The notes beneath the pieces were generated by a model, which saw only the letters and a list, made by a program, of their open reading frames with translations, was not told the origin of the DNA and made no database searches. DNA of 64,000 bases from Methanoregula sp. (GTDB taxonomy: Archaea > Halobacteriota > Methanomicrobia > Methanomicrobiales > Methanospirillaceae). The stretch covers positions 806,001 through 870,000 of the forward strand of contig CP112999.1 of assembly GCA_026625165.1 (NCBI GenBank). Reading direction: 5' to 3'. The position numbers and the translations under genes were made by a program. Below are positions 26,345 through 35,004 of the stretch, one piece after another. How positions within the stretch are numbered: position 1 is the stretch's first letter; every line of letters starts with the position of its first letter.

Positions 26345-26497
26345 ATGCCGGATGTGATCCAAGTGGGCCGGGTTGCCGGACTTGTGATCGCACAAGTCCT
26401 CGATCCGGTGAAGGCTCAGCAGGTGGTGGGGATTATTTTGGGGATTAGGGTGCGAGACGATCCCCCACCTTATTTAACCCTCGCCGGAGGTACCTGA
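26345..26497 (+). CDS. Short hydrophobic ORF, paralogue of 25402-25545
   Basis: 50 codons from ATG 26345: MPDVIQVGRVAGLVIAQVLD, then PVKAQQVVGIILG and a polar tail. The middle matches the ORF at 25402-25545. GGGATGA before the ATG could serve as a weak ribosome-binding site. See that entry for interpretation. Confidence 0.35.
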   Translation: MPDVIQVGRVAGLVIAQVLDPVKAQQVVGIILGIRVRDDPPPYLTLAGGT

Positions 26498-26538
26498 AAT
26501 TTGAGGGTCTAAACCCTGAGGGAAATAACCCCAAATTA

Positions 26539-26778
26539 GGCTCCGTTTTTCACCCCGAAAAGAGGGGCCAGATACCGGAAAACCCCGTAAAACCGCCCTT
26601 TTCTGTTCCTGTGGAAACGGAGGGGTTATAGCGCCCTGATTGCCGAAATGCGACAGGATTGCCCTTCAGCGAAGGGGTATTAAAGGGCATAGAATCGAGG
26701 CCAATCCGGCCACGTAGTTTTACCCGATCGCGAGGGAGAAACGCGATTTAAGGCCCTGTTTTGAAGGTCGGTTTTTCT
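26539..26778. repeat. Dispersed repeat B, copy 1
   Basis: The gap 26155-26861 holds the short ORF above and this repeat. A 65-bp core at 26572-26638 (ATACCGGAAAACCCCGTAAA ... GGTTATAGCGCCCTG) is nearly identical to 30766-30832, and the wider 240 bp aligns in order (AGAATCGAGG, TTTTACCC, GAGGGAGAAA, AGGCCCTGTTTTGA). The two copies lie on the same strand on either side of the two-component operon. Confidence 0.75.
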
Positions 26779-26861
26779 GATGAAGATTTGAAAAAATAGG
26801 GGAATAGGGGAAACATAAAAAAGAGCCTGCCGGAATATCACCGGAGGTTGTCCCCTATTTT

Positions 26862-28001
26862 TCAGATTCGATGCACCAGCTGCTCCCTTAACACAAATGT
26901 GCGATTAATCAGTTGGTTGTCTTTCATAATAGGAGAACTCTTGAGGGACATATGGATTTTAAGCCCGTGCTTGTTCCGAAGCATTAGGTTCCCCGTCCAG
27001 ACACTCTTTGTATCCGTTAAAAAGTCCTCTTTTCCGAGTGCAAATTTTGATTCCGGAGATTTGAACTCATTAATGTGCTTCCCTATCACCTCTTCAAGAG
27101 AATATCCCAGCATTTTTTCCGCAGCATGATTCAAATAACTGATAAATCCGATATGATCGGTAATGATAACAATGTCATCCATACCATCGAGGGTTGCGGT
27201 ATACTTGAGGAGATCTTTGTTTTTATTCAACAGTTGTAAATTCAATTGCTCCAATTTACCTTCTGTCTCCTTTATGGCGGTGATATCGTGACAGTAGAGC
27301 GCAATCTTTGTCACCATTCCCCGTGAATTAAAAATCGGATACAAGCTGTTTTCAAGCCACCTGTTTTTGATCTGTTCAATAAAATGAGCTGGTTTTCCGG
27401 ATCGGACCGTTCTCTCCTCTTCAGCCATACGGGCAGTGATTGCTCCTGCTGTAAGGAGATCATTGACAGTCATGTGAACGAGATCGTCAGCCTTCTTTTT
27501 GAGTTTTTTTGCCATTGTCTCGTTCGCACCGAGAACGTTCCCGTCATTATCAAGAAGAAGCATCGCATCGGTAGTAGTGTTTAACAGAGCCCGTATCGTA
27601 CGATCACGTTCTTTTACTTTCTCGTCCATCGAGTGCTTATAAAGTGCCATCTGGATCGTGGTTTTCAATGCCCTTTCTTCGAGCGGTTTGATGAGATATC
27701 CAAACGGCTCGGTGATAATTGCCTTTTTAATAGTGGCATCATCCGAATGGGCTGTGAGGTAGACTATCGGTATTCCGTAGCGCGTACGGATCTGGTCTGC
27801 AGCCAAAATCCCGTTCATCTCGCCTTTCAGAGTGATATCCATCACGACAATGTCCGGATTAAATTCACCAGCCATCCTGATGGCATCCTCTCCTGTGGCC
27901 ACCACTTTTGGTACATCATATCCCATTTCAGTCAATCGTGACCGGATTTCTGAACCTGTTACAAATTCGTCCTCGACAACAAGTATTTTCACTTTACCCA
28001 T
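26862..28001 (-). CDS. Response regulator with two PAS domains
   Basis: 379 residues. The N-terminal receiver domain has acidic residues ILVVEDE, phospho-acceptor D55 in IVVMDITL, YLTAHSD, and K in GYLIKPLEE. After a linker there are two PAS domains, RALLNTTTDAMLLLDNDG (about residue 138) and LLKYTATLDGMDDIVIITD (about 268). There is no DNA-binding domain, so it signals through protein contacts or ligand sensing. It starts 16 bases after the stop of the kinase at 28017-30587 on the same strand, so the two form an operon and most likely a cognate pair. Confidence 0.92.
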   Translation of the reverse strand: MGKVKILVVEDEFVTGSEIRSRLTEMGYDVPKVVATGEDAIRMAGEFNPDIVVMDITLKGEMNGILAADQIRTRYGIPIVYLTAHSDDATIKKAIITEPFGYLIKPLEERALKTTIQMALYKHSMDEKVKERDRTIRALLNTTTDAMLLLDNDGNVLGANETMAKKLKKKADDLVHMTVNDLLTAGAITARMAEEERTVRSGKPAHFIEQIKNRWLENSLYPIFNSRGMVTKIALYCHDITAIKETEGKLEQLNLQLLNKNKDLLKYTATLDGMDDIVIITDHIGFISYLNHAAEKMLGYSLEEVIGKHINEFKSPESKFALGKEDFLTDTKSVWTGNLMLRNKHGLKIHMSLKSSPIMKDNQLINRTFVLREQLVHRI

Positions 28002-28016
28002 AAATCCCCCTTCTTT

Positions 28017-30587
28017 TCATACCGGGAACGTAATCGTATATCTGGTTCCGCCTTCCCGCTCCAGTTCAATCGATCCACTGATCTGTTCAACCAGACCGTA
28101 AATAAGCTGCATTCCCAGCGATTCGGTACGTTCAAACGTGATTCCTTCAGGAATTCCAATACCATCATCGCTATATATAACGATATACCTATCCGCTTTC
28201 ATCCTCATATCAATCGTGATCAGCCCTTTTCTTCGATTGGGGAATGCATGTTTTAAGGAATTTGAGATCATCTCATTGAGGATCAGACTGCAGGGCACGG
28301 CTTTGTTAATATGCAAAAATACATTTTCCAGATTCAACTGCAGACTGATAATATTTGGATCAACCTGATAGGATTCAAACAAATGACCAGTGATTTCCCG
28401 TAGATATTCTGAATAATCAATCCGATCGAGATCCGTGGATTGATAGAGTTTCTCGTGCACGAGTGCTATGGATTTGACCCTGTTCTGGCTTTCCCGTAAT
28501 ATGCCTTTTACTGTCTCATCCTTCAGCGTTTTTGCTTGCATGTAGAGGAGACTTGAGATCACCTGCATGTTGTTTTTGACCCGGTGGTGGATCTCTTTTA
28601 AGAGCATCTCTTTCTCTTTGAGCGATTTTGAAATCACATCCGCCATCTGTTTGCGTTCCGTTATGTCCCGGAAGATGCCGAGCAGGCACTTTCTGCCCTG
28701 CAGGATAATCGGGGCGGAACTGATTTCGACAAAAAAGACGGTGCCGTCTTTCCGTAGTATCGGTATGTTAGAAGACAGGGTTATTTCCCCGCGGATCTGT
28801 TTTTCGAACTCTTCGATTGCATATGGCAGATCTGCCGGACGGATTATATCGGCTACCGAAAGGCTGAGCAGTTCCGTTTCAGAATAGCCCGTCTGTTTCA
28901 GGATTGCTGCGTTTGCCATCACGAGCCTGCGTGTCTCCTGGTCCGCAACGAGCAACCCGTCTCGTGCAGCATCAACAATAATATGAAATTTCTGCTCTGA
29001 TTCATGGACTGCTGTCTCAGCTTGCCTGCGTTCAGTGATGTCCCGGACCACCGAAACCATTACCCGTTTTCCTTGGAGAGTTACCACGTGGGTATTGATC
29101 TCGACCGGAACGATGATCCCGTCCTTTCGCAGGTGCTCAGCCTCGAAGAATGAACGGCCGGTCGTGGATAATTCCCTCATGATCTCATCGAAAGGCCGGC
29201 TGTGGTAGCCGGTGATTATATCAAGGGGCCCGCATTTCAGCATCTCTTCCCGGGTATACTGCAGCATCCGGCAGGCAACTTCGTTTACTTCAATAAATCT
29301 TCCGGGCTTCCCGTCCGGTAAAATATTATGGATGTGGATCCCGTCGTTAACCATGTCAAAGATGCTACGGAACCGTTCCTCGCTGGTGCGCAAGGCCTCT
29401 TCCGCCAGTTTGCGTTCGGTGATGTCCTGAACCGTACCATGAAACCCGCTGATTTTTCCATCTGAACCACGTTTTACGCCACCAAAGGCATTTACCCATC
29501 GTTTGCTGCCATCCGGACGAATGAGTTCCAGTTCAAGGTTGTACGGTTCACCGGTAGCGAGTGCTGTCGTGACCGCACCGCTGAGACGATCCCAGCTGGA
29601 CGGGGCATAGATACGTGGATGTTCTGCATACGTGGGCGCCGGTAATGAAGAGTCCAAGCCGGCAATATTGTACAATTCCTCGGACCAGAACACTGTATCG
29701 TTTTCGATAATCCAGTCCCACGTCCCGATATGTGCAAGCCGGTGCGCTTCTTTCAGTCTCTGCTGTGCAGATACCAGATCCAGTTCTGCCCGTTTGCGTT
29801 CGGTGACATCACGAAAAATACCGCGAGTGTATGCTGGTTTTCCATTAATGAACCGACAATTGACATTTCCCTCAACAGAGATCTTTTTGCCATCCTTACT
29901 GATGAAAACAGCCTCAATAGTACCGATATTTTCTCCGGATAACAGGCGTTTGAAGGCGACCATGCAATGCAACAGGGAATCCGGATGGATAATATCATTT
30001 AACGATAAATGAGGGATGTCTGTTTCGGAATAACCAAGCGTTTTCATCCATGCCTGGTTAACATAAATAATTTTACCTTCAGGCGTGATGCTCTGTATTA
30101 AATCGTTTGCATTATCGATAATATCATGATATTTCTGTTCGCTCTCCTGCAACGCCTCTTCTGCCCGTTTGCGTTCGGTGATGTCCCGTCCGATGGCAAT
30201 TGCCCAATAATTGCCTTCGGATTCGATCTGCCGGATATTCCACAATATGATCCGCTGTTCGCCGGTTTTTGTGGTAATCTTTGTTTCGAGGTTCTCGAAG
30301 AACCGGAGTGAGGTGATGATGTCTGTGATCCGTTTCGTTATGCTGCGCCGGTATTCCGCATCCGGATACAGTCGCTTCCACACGTCGCTTCTGCCCATGA
30401 CTTCGTTCCGTGGATACCCGGTTAGCGTTTCTGCGGCCCTGTTCCAGACCTGGACCTTGCCCCGGGGATCGAGAACGGCAATGAGGTCATTGGCATTATC
30501 GATGATTTCCGCTTCAATGCATGCCGGATGATTCGCATTCTTACCAGTCATCGGTTCCCACTTTCCGTTACCTGTCCGAGTGACCAT
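28017..30587 (-). CDS. Soluble multi-PAS histidine kinase (HisKA_2 type)
   Basis: 856 residues, no membrane helix, so cytoplasmic. Five PAS domains in a row (starting about residues 25, 147, 275, 400 and 525; recurring ITERKRAEEAL-type linkers) precede HisKA_2 with LKEIHHRVKNNMQVISSLLY (phospho-acceptor His) and an HATPase with LNEMISNSLKHAFPN, SDDGIGIPEG and SLGMQLIYGLVEQ. It heads an operon with the response regulator downstream. Soluble PAS kinases of methanogens often sense redox or small ligands; the signal here is unknown. Confidence 0.93.
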   Translation of the reverse strand: MVTRTGNGKWEPMTGKNANHPACIEAEIIDNANDLIAVLDPRGKVQVWNRAAETLTGYPRNEVMGRSDVWKRLYPDAEYRRSITKRITDIITSLRFFENLETKITTKTGEQRIILWNIRQIESEGNYWAIAIGRDITERKRAEEALQESEQKYHDIIDNANDLIQSITPEGKIIYVNQAWMKTLGYSETDIPHLSLNDIIHPDSLLHCMVAFKRLLSGENIGTIEAVFISKDGKKISVEGNVNCRFINGKPAYTRGIFRDVTERKRAELDLVSAQQRLKEAHRLAHIGTWDWIIENDTVFWSEELYNIAGLDSSLPAPTYAEHPRIYAPSSWDRLSGAVTTALATGEPYNLELELIRPDGSKRWVNAFGGVKRGSDGKISGFHGTVQDITERKLAEEALRTSEERFRSIFDMVNDGIHIHNILPDGKPGRFIEVNEVACRMLQYTREEMLKCGPLDIITGYHSRPFDEIMRELSTTGRSFFEAEHLRKDGIIVPVEINTHVVTLQGKRVMVSVVRDITERRQAETAVHESEQKFHIIVDAARDGLLVADQETRRLVMANAAILKQTGYSETELLSLSVADIIRPADLPYAIEEFEKQIRGEITLSSNIPILRKDGTVFFVEISSAPIILQGRKCLLGIFRDITERKQMADVISKSLKEKEMLLKEIHHRVKNNMQVISSLLYMQAKTLKDETVKGILRESQNRVKSIALVHEKLYQSTDLDRIDYSEYLREITGHLFESYQVDPNIISLQLNLENVFLHINKAVPCSLILNEMISNSLKHAFPNRRKGLITIDMRMKADRYIVIYSDDGIGIPEGITFERTESLGMQLIYGLVEQISGSIELEREGGTRYTITFPV

Positions 30588-30732
30588 ATATCATTCAGGT
30601 AAATGAAGGTTTGCCTGATAAAAACAGGATTTACCGAGATCTTAAAAAACCCGGAACAAAGGGCATATTTACTGTTCTGTCACTTTCTGCCCGTAAAACG
30701 GTACATCCCTTTCGGGAAAAAAATCTCAAACC

Positions 30733-30970
30733 GGGCTCCTTTTCCTTTCCTGATGTGCCGGGCTATACCGGAAAACCCCGTAAAACCGCCCTTTTCTGTT
30801 CCTGTGGAAACGAAGGGGTTATAGCGCCCTGTTTGCCAAAATACGGCAGATTTGCACCTCACCTGATGGCAGCCAAAGCCCATTGAATCGAGGTGATTTT
30901 TACCCCATACTTTTACCCATCTGACGGGAGAAAATCGATTCCAGGCCCTGTTTTGAGGGTCTGTTTTTCC
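30733..30970. repeat. Dispersed repeat B, copy 2
   Basis: The gap 30588-31037 has no gene. It contains the second copy of repeat B, with the 65-bp core at 30766-30832 almost identical to that at 26572-26638 and the flanks aligning less perfectly, in the same orientation. It ends where the GTCGA palindromes start. Confidence 0.75.
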
Positions 30971-30976
30971 GGACCT

Positions 30977-31033
30977 GTCGATCAAATCGACACGTTGCCC
31001 GGACGTGTCGAAAAAACCAGAAAAAATCGACAC
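30977..31033. promoter_or_regulatory. Cluster of GTCGA inverted repeats at the end of fic
   Basis: GTCGAT-CAA-ATCGAC (30977-30991) overlaps TCGACACG, which pairs with CGTGTCGA at 31004-31011 across a nine-base loop. A further TCGACAC lies at 31027-31033. On the minus strand, T-runs sit between these arms just behind the fic stop codon, so a terminator is possible. A protein-binding array is an alternative. Confidence 0.4.
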
Positions 31034-31037
31034 ATCC

Positions 31038-32129
31038 CTACGGCTCTGCAAGCAGTTTCAGGAGAGCGGGATGGAGGAATATCTTCTCCCGCCCGGCCTT
31101 CCGTGATTCAAGGACGCCGATCTCTTCGAGTTTCTGCAGGTATCCCGCAGCGGTCTGCCGCCGTGCAATCCCGGCATCGACCACAAACGAGATCTTGGAG
31201 TAGGGCTGGACAAAGATCAGCTCGATGAGCTCCCGGGAGTAGATCTGGCGGGGGAGATTTTTCCGGCACAGTGTGGTCGTGTCGTCAAGCAGGCGGCGGA
31301 TCGCACGAACGCGCTCGAACGTCCGGGCCGATGTGTTCTCCACGGCAGCGAGCATGAAGAGCACCCACTCCTCCCACGCCTGTTCTTCGGTCACCGCCCG
31401 CAGCAGCCGGTAGTAATCGCTCTTGTGCTCGATGATGTAGCGGCTGAGGTACAGGACGGGGATATCCAGAAGGCCCTGCTCCACAAGATAGAGAATGTTC
31501 AGGATGCGCCCGGTCCTCCCGTTCCCGTCCTCGAACGGGTGGATGGCCTCGAACTGGTAATGGATCAGCGCAAGCCGGATGAGGGGATCGAGCGGGCTCT
31601 CGTTTTGGGTGCGGATGAAATGCTCAAGATGATCCAGCTTCTCCCGCAGGATCTCCCCGCCGTCCGGTGGCGTGTAGATCACCTCCCCGGTCGTCTTGTT
31701 CTCAATCTGCGTGCCCGGGCTCTGGCGGAGCTGCACCTCGTGGTCGAGCAGGACTTCGCACACCTCGCGGAGCAGCCCCACCGAGATGGATTGCCCGGTG
31801 AGCTGGTCATATCCCCGCCGCAGAGCTGTCCGGTACCGCAGGACCTCCTTGGTCTGGGGATCGGTTGCTGCCCCGGGAAGGATCGATGCCTGGTAGAGCT
31901 TGTCGCCCGTTGTAACGACGTTCTCAATCTCGGAACTTGCCTTTGCTTCCTGGAGCGGGATGGCATTGATCAGGATCGCCTGGTTCGGGATCAGGTTACC
32001 GGCCCCTTTCAGTGATGCGAGGGCACGGTGGGCCCCGACACATCTCTTCAGCACGCCCTTTGATTCAAGATCGATGGCAGGCGGAAGCGGCGGGAGATTA
32101 TTATAGGGGCTTTTTCGATCAAATTTCAT
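31038..32129 (-). CDS. fic: Fic-family AMP-transferase (class II)
   Basis: 363 residues. The Fic catalytic loop HPFEDGNGRTGR lies at residues 197-208 and matches HxFx(D/E)GNGRxxR exactly. SSEIEN near residue 65 matches the N-terminal inhibitory motif (S/T)xxxE(G/N) of class II proteins, so activity is probably self-restrained. The C-terminal third is a winged-helix-like region (ISFVVDAGIARRQTAAGYLQ). Fic proteins attach AMP to hydroxyl side chains of target proteins. Targets are unknown; it is next to a damaged RelBE-type module and may be part of a stress or toxin cluster. Confidence 0.93.
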   Translation of the reverse strand: MKFDRKSPYNNLPPLPPAIDLESKGVLKRCVGAHRALASLKGAGNLIPNQAILINAIPLQEAKASSEIENVVTTGDKLYQASILPGAATDPQTKEVLRYRTALRRGYDQLTGQSISVGLLREVCEVLLDHEVQLRQSPGTQIENKTTGEVIYTPPDGGEILREKLDHLEHFIRTQNESPLDPLIRLALIHYQFEAIHPFEDGNGRTGRILNILYLVEQGLLDIPVLYLSRYIIEHKSDYYRLLRAVTEEQAWEEWVLFMLAAVENTSARTFERVRAIRRLLDDTTTLCRKNLPRQIYSRELIELIFVQPYSKISFVVDAGIARRQTAAGYLQKLEEIGVLESRKAGREKIFLHPALLKLLAEP

Positions 32130-32288
32130 GTGCCGGTCCTCCGGGTGGTTTTGTGAATGTTCCGGGGCAGGGAGATCCTCCGGCAGACCGGAACACCGTA
32201 TCTCTCATCAACACATTGGGTTTTGGCAAAAATATAGTATTCCCCCGACCCTTGCACGAAAAAGCGGTTATATCATCAGGCGAATATA

Positions 32289-32483
32289 ATGGATGATCAG
32301 GAATCCTGTATGGCCACCGCCGAACAGTATGTTGTCGATGAGAACGGGAACAAGGTCGCCGTCATCCTCCCGCTCACAGAATATCAGCACCTCAAGGAAG
32401 ATCTCCATGATCTCGCCATGGTTGCCGAGAGGCGGGACGAAGGCACGATAAGTCTTGCCGAGCTGAAGAAACGCGTGATGTGA
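32289..32483 (+). CDS. Antitoxin of a RelBE/Phd-type module
   Basis: 64 residues: QYVVDENGNKVAVILPLTEY (Phd/YefM-like DNA-binding start), QHLKEDLHDLAMVAERRDEG, SLAELKKRVM. Nine bases after its stop is the relE-like toxin start, a typical pair. An internal ATG at 32310 (MATAEQYVV) is an equally good start. As the toxin gene is interrupted, the antitoxin may now be single. Confidence 0.75.
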   Translation: MDDQESCMATAEQYVVDENGNKVAVILPLTEYQHLKEDLHDLAMVAERRDEGTISLAELKKRVM

Positions 32484-32492
32484 GCCGGCGCA

Positions 32493-32816
32493 ATGGAAGC
32501 GTATTCGATTGCATTTCTGAAAGGTTCGTAAGAACCTGAAAGACGAGAAGAATTCGGAAGAATTCTTCGCTGTAAAAAGAGCGCTGAAAAAGATCTCCGG
32601 AAAATTCCCAAAGAAATTATCCCGCACATTTTTGAGCATATTGAGAATCTTGTGAGTGACCCGGTTCCTCACGATGCATACAAACTTGCCAGTGCAGAAA
32701 ACCTTTACCGCATCCGCATCGGTGATTATCGCGTGATCTATCAGGTGCTGCACGGAAGCCGCGAAGTTACAGTGATATATATCCGGCACCGGAGCGTCGC
32801 GTATCGCGGGTTGTAG
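32493..32816 (+). pseudogene. relE: RelE-type toxin interrupted by a palindromic element
   Basis: The start reads MEAYSIAFLK and, after an insert, the protein continues in the same frame as SAEKDLRKIPKEI, SAENLYRIRIGDYRVIYQV and VIYIRHRSVAYRGL, a complete RelE/ParE ribosome-dependent RNase fold. Between LK and SA lies about 57 bp (32523-32579) with two hairpins; its length is a multiple of three and it has one in-frame TAA at 32529-32531. The toxin is therefore truncated after 12 codons unless the stop is read through. Removing the insert restores a normal RelE of about 88 residues. Confidence 0.85.
32520..32579. mobile_element. Palindromic two-hairpin element inserted in relE
   Basis: Hairpin 1 is AGGTTC-GTAA-GAACCT (32522-32537); hairpin 2 is GAAGAATTC-GGAA-GAATTCTTC (32547-32568), joined by GAAAGACGA. 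The same layout (variable short hairpin, GARA spacer, GAGAAGA..TCTTCG hairpin) occurs at 63313-63354 and 63556-63700. Because it splits an otherwise intact relE, its boundaries are well defined and it must have been mobile. Confidence 0.7.
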
Positions 32817-32883
32817 GGTATTGTGGTTCCATCCTGCGGTATTTTGTCTTCCGGAAACGACCGATACACGAGATGGTGAGTCC

Positions 32884-33096
32884 ATGAGAAACGACGAATG
32901 CATCATCAGGTTCTTAAACAGGGAGGGCAAGGTGCTCCAGACCTTCCAGAGGGACAAAGACGGCTGGTTCCAGACCAGTTCGAAGGGCATTGTGCGGCGG
33001 TGCACGGCCGAGCAGACGCTCTCGCACCTCCTGCCGCCGCTTGCCGGGGTCAGCCGGGCAATCGTGAGCGTGGAACGGATCGCACACCGGGAGTGA
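32884..33096 (+). CDS. Small hypothetical protein
   Basis: 70 residues from ATG 32884: MRNDECIIRFLNREGKVLQT, QRDKDGWFQTSSKGIVRRCT, LLPPLAGVSRAIVSVERI. Protein-like composition and a start with GGTGAG eight bases before. No family recognised. It follows the damaged relBE module on the same strand. Confidence 0.6.
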   Translation: MRNDECIIRFLNREGKVLQTFQRDKDGWFQTSSKGIVRRCTAEQTLSHLLPPLAGVSRAIVSVERIAHRE

Positions 33097-33377
33097 CGCA
33101 AAGGAGACAGCCGGGGCCGGTGATCGCATGCCGTCAGGCAACTGCCGGAAACATGACGGGCTCCATAAACATGCAGCGATGGGGGCTGACGGGTTGTTGA
33201 GTAACAACCGGCCAAAGATGCGATGAGGAGAATTATCCCATCTCTAAAAAAAAAAATAAAAAAGTGTACTTTAGATCCTCGCGATCAGTTCGCTTTGGGA
33301 AAACATTCGTATACCAATCCAGATCAGGCAAGGGTATATTCCGGTTATTACACAACTTAGTAAAAGGAGGTTGTGCA

Positions 33378-34124
33378 TTGGACATCCCACGTATCTTCAA
33401 CATCGCCGAAAGTGCTCACCGCATCCATAACCCGTTCACACCGGAAAATCTCGCCACTCTCGGCGCAGCGTTGCGCCTGGAACCGGGGACTCGTGTGCTC
33501 GACCTCGGCAGCGGTTCGGGCGAGATGCTGTGCACCTGGGCACGCGATTACGGAATCATCGGCGTCGGTATCGACATGAGCCGGTTGTTCACCGGGCAGG
33601 CGAAACTCCGCGCTGAAGAACTCGGAGTCGCCGACCGGGTCGGGTTCATCCACGGCGACGCTGTCGGCTACGTCGCCGACGAAAAGGCCGGTGTGGCAGC
33701 CTGTCTCGGTGCCACGTGGATCGGCGGGGGAGTCGCCGGCACCATCGGGCTTCTGGCAAAGAGTCTTTGCCCCGGAGGAATCATCCTCATCGGCGAGCCC
33801 TACTGGCGGCAGTTACCCCGGACAGAAGACGTTGCCAGGGGATGCGAAGCCAGTTCTGTCTTTGACTTTCTCATGCTCCCGGAACTTCTCGGGTCTTTTG
33901 GCGACCTCGGCTACGATGTTGTGGAAATGGTTCTGGCTGACCACGGTGGCTGGGACAGGTACGAAGCGGCCAAGTGGCTCACGATGCGCCGATGGCTCGA
34001 AGCAAATCCCGATGACGACTTCGTAAAAGAGGTCAGGGCTAAACTGACTGTGGAACCAAAACGCTACGCCGCGTACACGCGTGAATACCTTGGATGGGGT
34101 GTGTTCGCGCTGATGGCGCGGTGA
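33378..34124 (+). CDS. Class I SAM-dependent methyltransferase
   Basis: 248 residues from TTG 33378, which follows GGAGG by seven bases; the longer open frame from 33264 has no protein character. Motif I is RVLDLGSGSGEML, motif II GVGIDMSRLFTGQA, then VGFIHGDAVGYV and LLAKSLCPGGIILIGEPYW. Substrate unknown; the W/G-rich C-terminal half (HGGWDRYEAAKWLTMRRWLE) is typical of small-molecule methyltransferases. Stands alone. Confidence 0.87.
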   Translation: MDIPRIFNIAESAHRIHNPFTPENLATLGAALRLEPGTRVLDLGSGSGEMLCTWARDYGIIGVGIDMSRLFTGQAKLRAEELGVADRVGFIHGDAVGYVADEKAGVAACLGATWIGGGVAGTIGLLAKSLCPGGIILIGEPYWRQLPRTEDVARGCEASSVFDFLMLPELLGSFGDLGYDVVEMVLADHGGWDRYEAAKWLTMRRWLEANPDDDFVKEVRAKLTVEPKRYAAYTREYLGWGVFALMAR

Positions 34125-34323
34125 TGTGAGGCAGCTGTGATATCCGGCGGATTGTCAACGGCCGGGGCGGCTGAGCTGCACCCAACGGCTCGTCAACGTG
34201 TGAGTTCATGTTTAATTACAAAAACACCCATGCAACAACCAGGGAACGTTGAGGCTGTGGGGGGATATATAAAACTCTAATCCAGTAAAGCCCCAAGTTT
34301 TTTTTTATTTTCTGCGATCCAAA

Positions 34324-34338
34324 ATTAAAAAAAAACAG
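34324..34338 (-). terminator. T-run terminator of vapC module 2
   Basis: Read on the minus strand, a run of T follows the vapC stop codon at 34341 within a few bases. Archaeal transcription ends at such T-runs. Confidence 0.4.
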
Positions 34339-34340
34339 TC

Positions 34341-34709
34341 TCAGGCCGGACCTACAAAAATAACATCGGGAAGCTTCTTAAAATGCGGGTCCCCGGTCAG
34401 GACCTTCGCATGATTCAGGTGTGCCGTTGCATAGATGATCGCATCGGCAATGCCCCCCTCTTTCATGCTCCTCCGCACGGCCCCTCCTGCCCGTGCAATA
34501 TCGAGGTCGACGGGGACCAGGCGGCTCCTGAGCCTGATCTTGGCCACCATAAGGTCCATACGCTCCTTATCGCCGCCATAGGGCCGTTCAAGTTCCACAA
34601 CCGTCATCATCGACGTGATTTTGTGGTCAGGCCCCTCAATAATTTCACGGACGCGGTCATTGCCCCTCCAGTACTCGACCCATGCCCATGTATCGAGAAC
34701 GACCGCGAT
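34341..34709 (-). CDS. vapC: VapC-type PIN-domain toxin (module 2)
   Basis: About 122 residues: IAVVLDTWAWVEYW with the first Asp, MMTVVELERPYG with Glu, GIADAIIYATA and VLTGDPHFKKL with the later acidic residues. Clearly paralogous to 7359-7730. No standard start codon is at the right place: GGAGAGG is followed after six bases by ATC at 34709, exactly as in module 1. The ATG at 34760 would add 17 residues read inside vapB. Confidence 0.85.
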   Translation of the reverse strand: MAVVLDTWAWVEYWRGNDRVREIIEGPDHKITSMMTVVELERPYGGDKERMDLMVAKIRLRSRLVPVDLDIARAGGAVRRSMKEGGIADAIIYATAHLNHAKVLTGDPHFKKLPDVIFVGPA

Positions 34710-34710
34710 A

Positions 34711-34995
34711 TCAATCCTCTCCGCTGCACCGGTATTCCGCCAGATCGGAAAATACCCCAAAATCCGAAGGGAGATGTTTCTGCCGTTCCATAATCAGGAA
34801 CATGATCGCCTCATCGTAGGTCCTGAACTGTTTTTCCTCGATGATCTGGTCGAGCCATTGTTTCGTTGATTTAAGGACCTGCACGGGAGCACGCAGATCC
34901 TTGGCCGGAACGCCATGCATGAATTTCCGTGCCTTCCCCCGCAAAGGGAGCGTGGTCACCGGTCCGGAGTTACCGGTATGAATTGTTTTTGCCAT
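34711..34995 (-). CDS. vapB: VapB-type antitoxin (module 2)
   Basis: About 94 residues from ATG 34995 (MAKTIHTGNS). The core LRAPVQVLKSTKQWLDQIIE, TYDEAIMFLIMERQKH and PSDFG parallels the antitoxin at 7714-8040. Its stop lies one base from the proposed vapC start, so translation is likely coupled. A perfect palindrome upstream suggests autorepression. A longer start at 35016 lies inside that palindrome and is less likely. Confidence 0.78.
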   Translation of the reverse strand: MAKTIHTGNSGPVTTLPLRGKARKFMHGVPAKDLRAPVQVLKSTKQWLDQIIEEKQFRTYDEAIMFLIMERQKHLPSDFGVFSDLAEYRCSGED

Positions 34996-35004
34996 ATCCG
35001 TGTT

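Noticed and set aside
32268-33215. 315-codon minus-strand ORF spanning the RelBE-type module
   Set aside because: It is antisense to antitoxin, toxin and the next gene and passes through the palindromic insert; the plus-strand frames carry recognised families.
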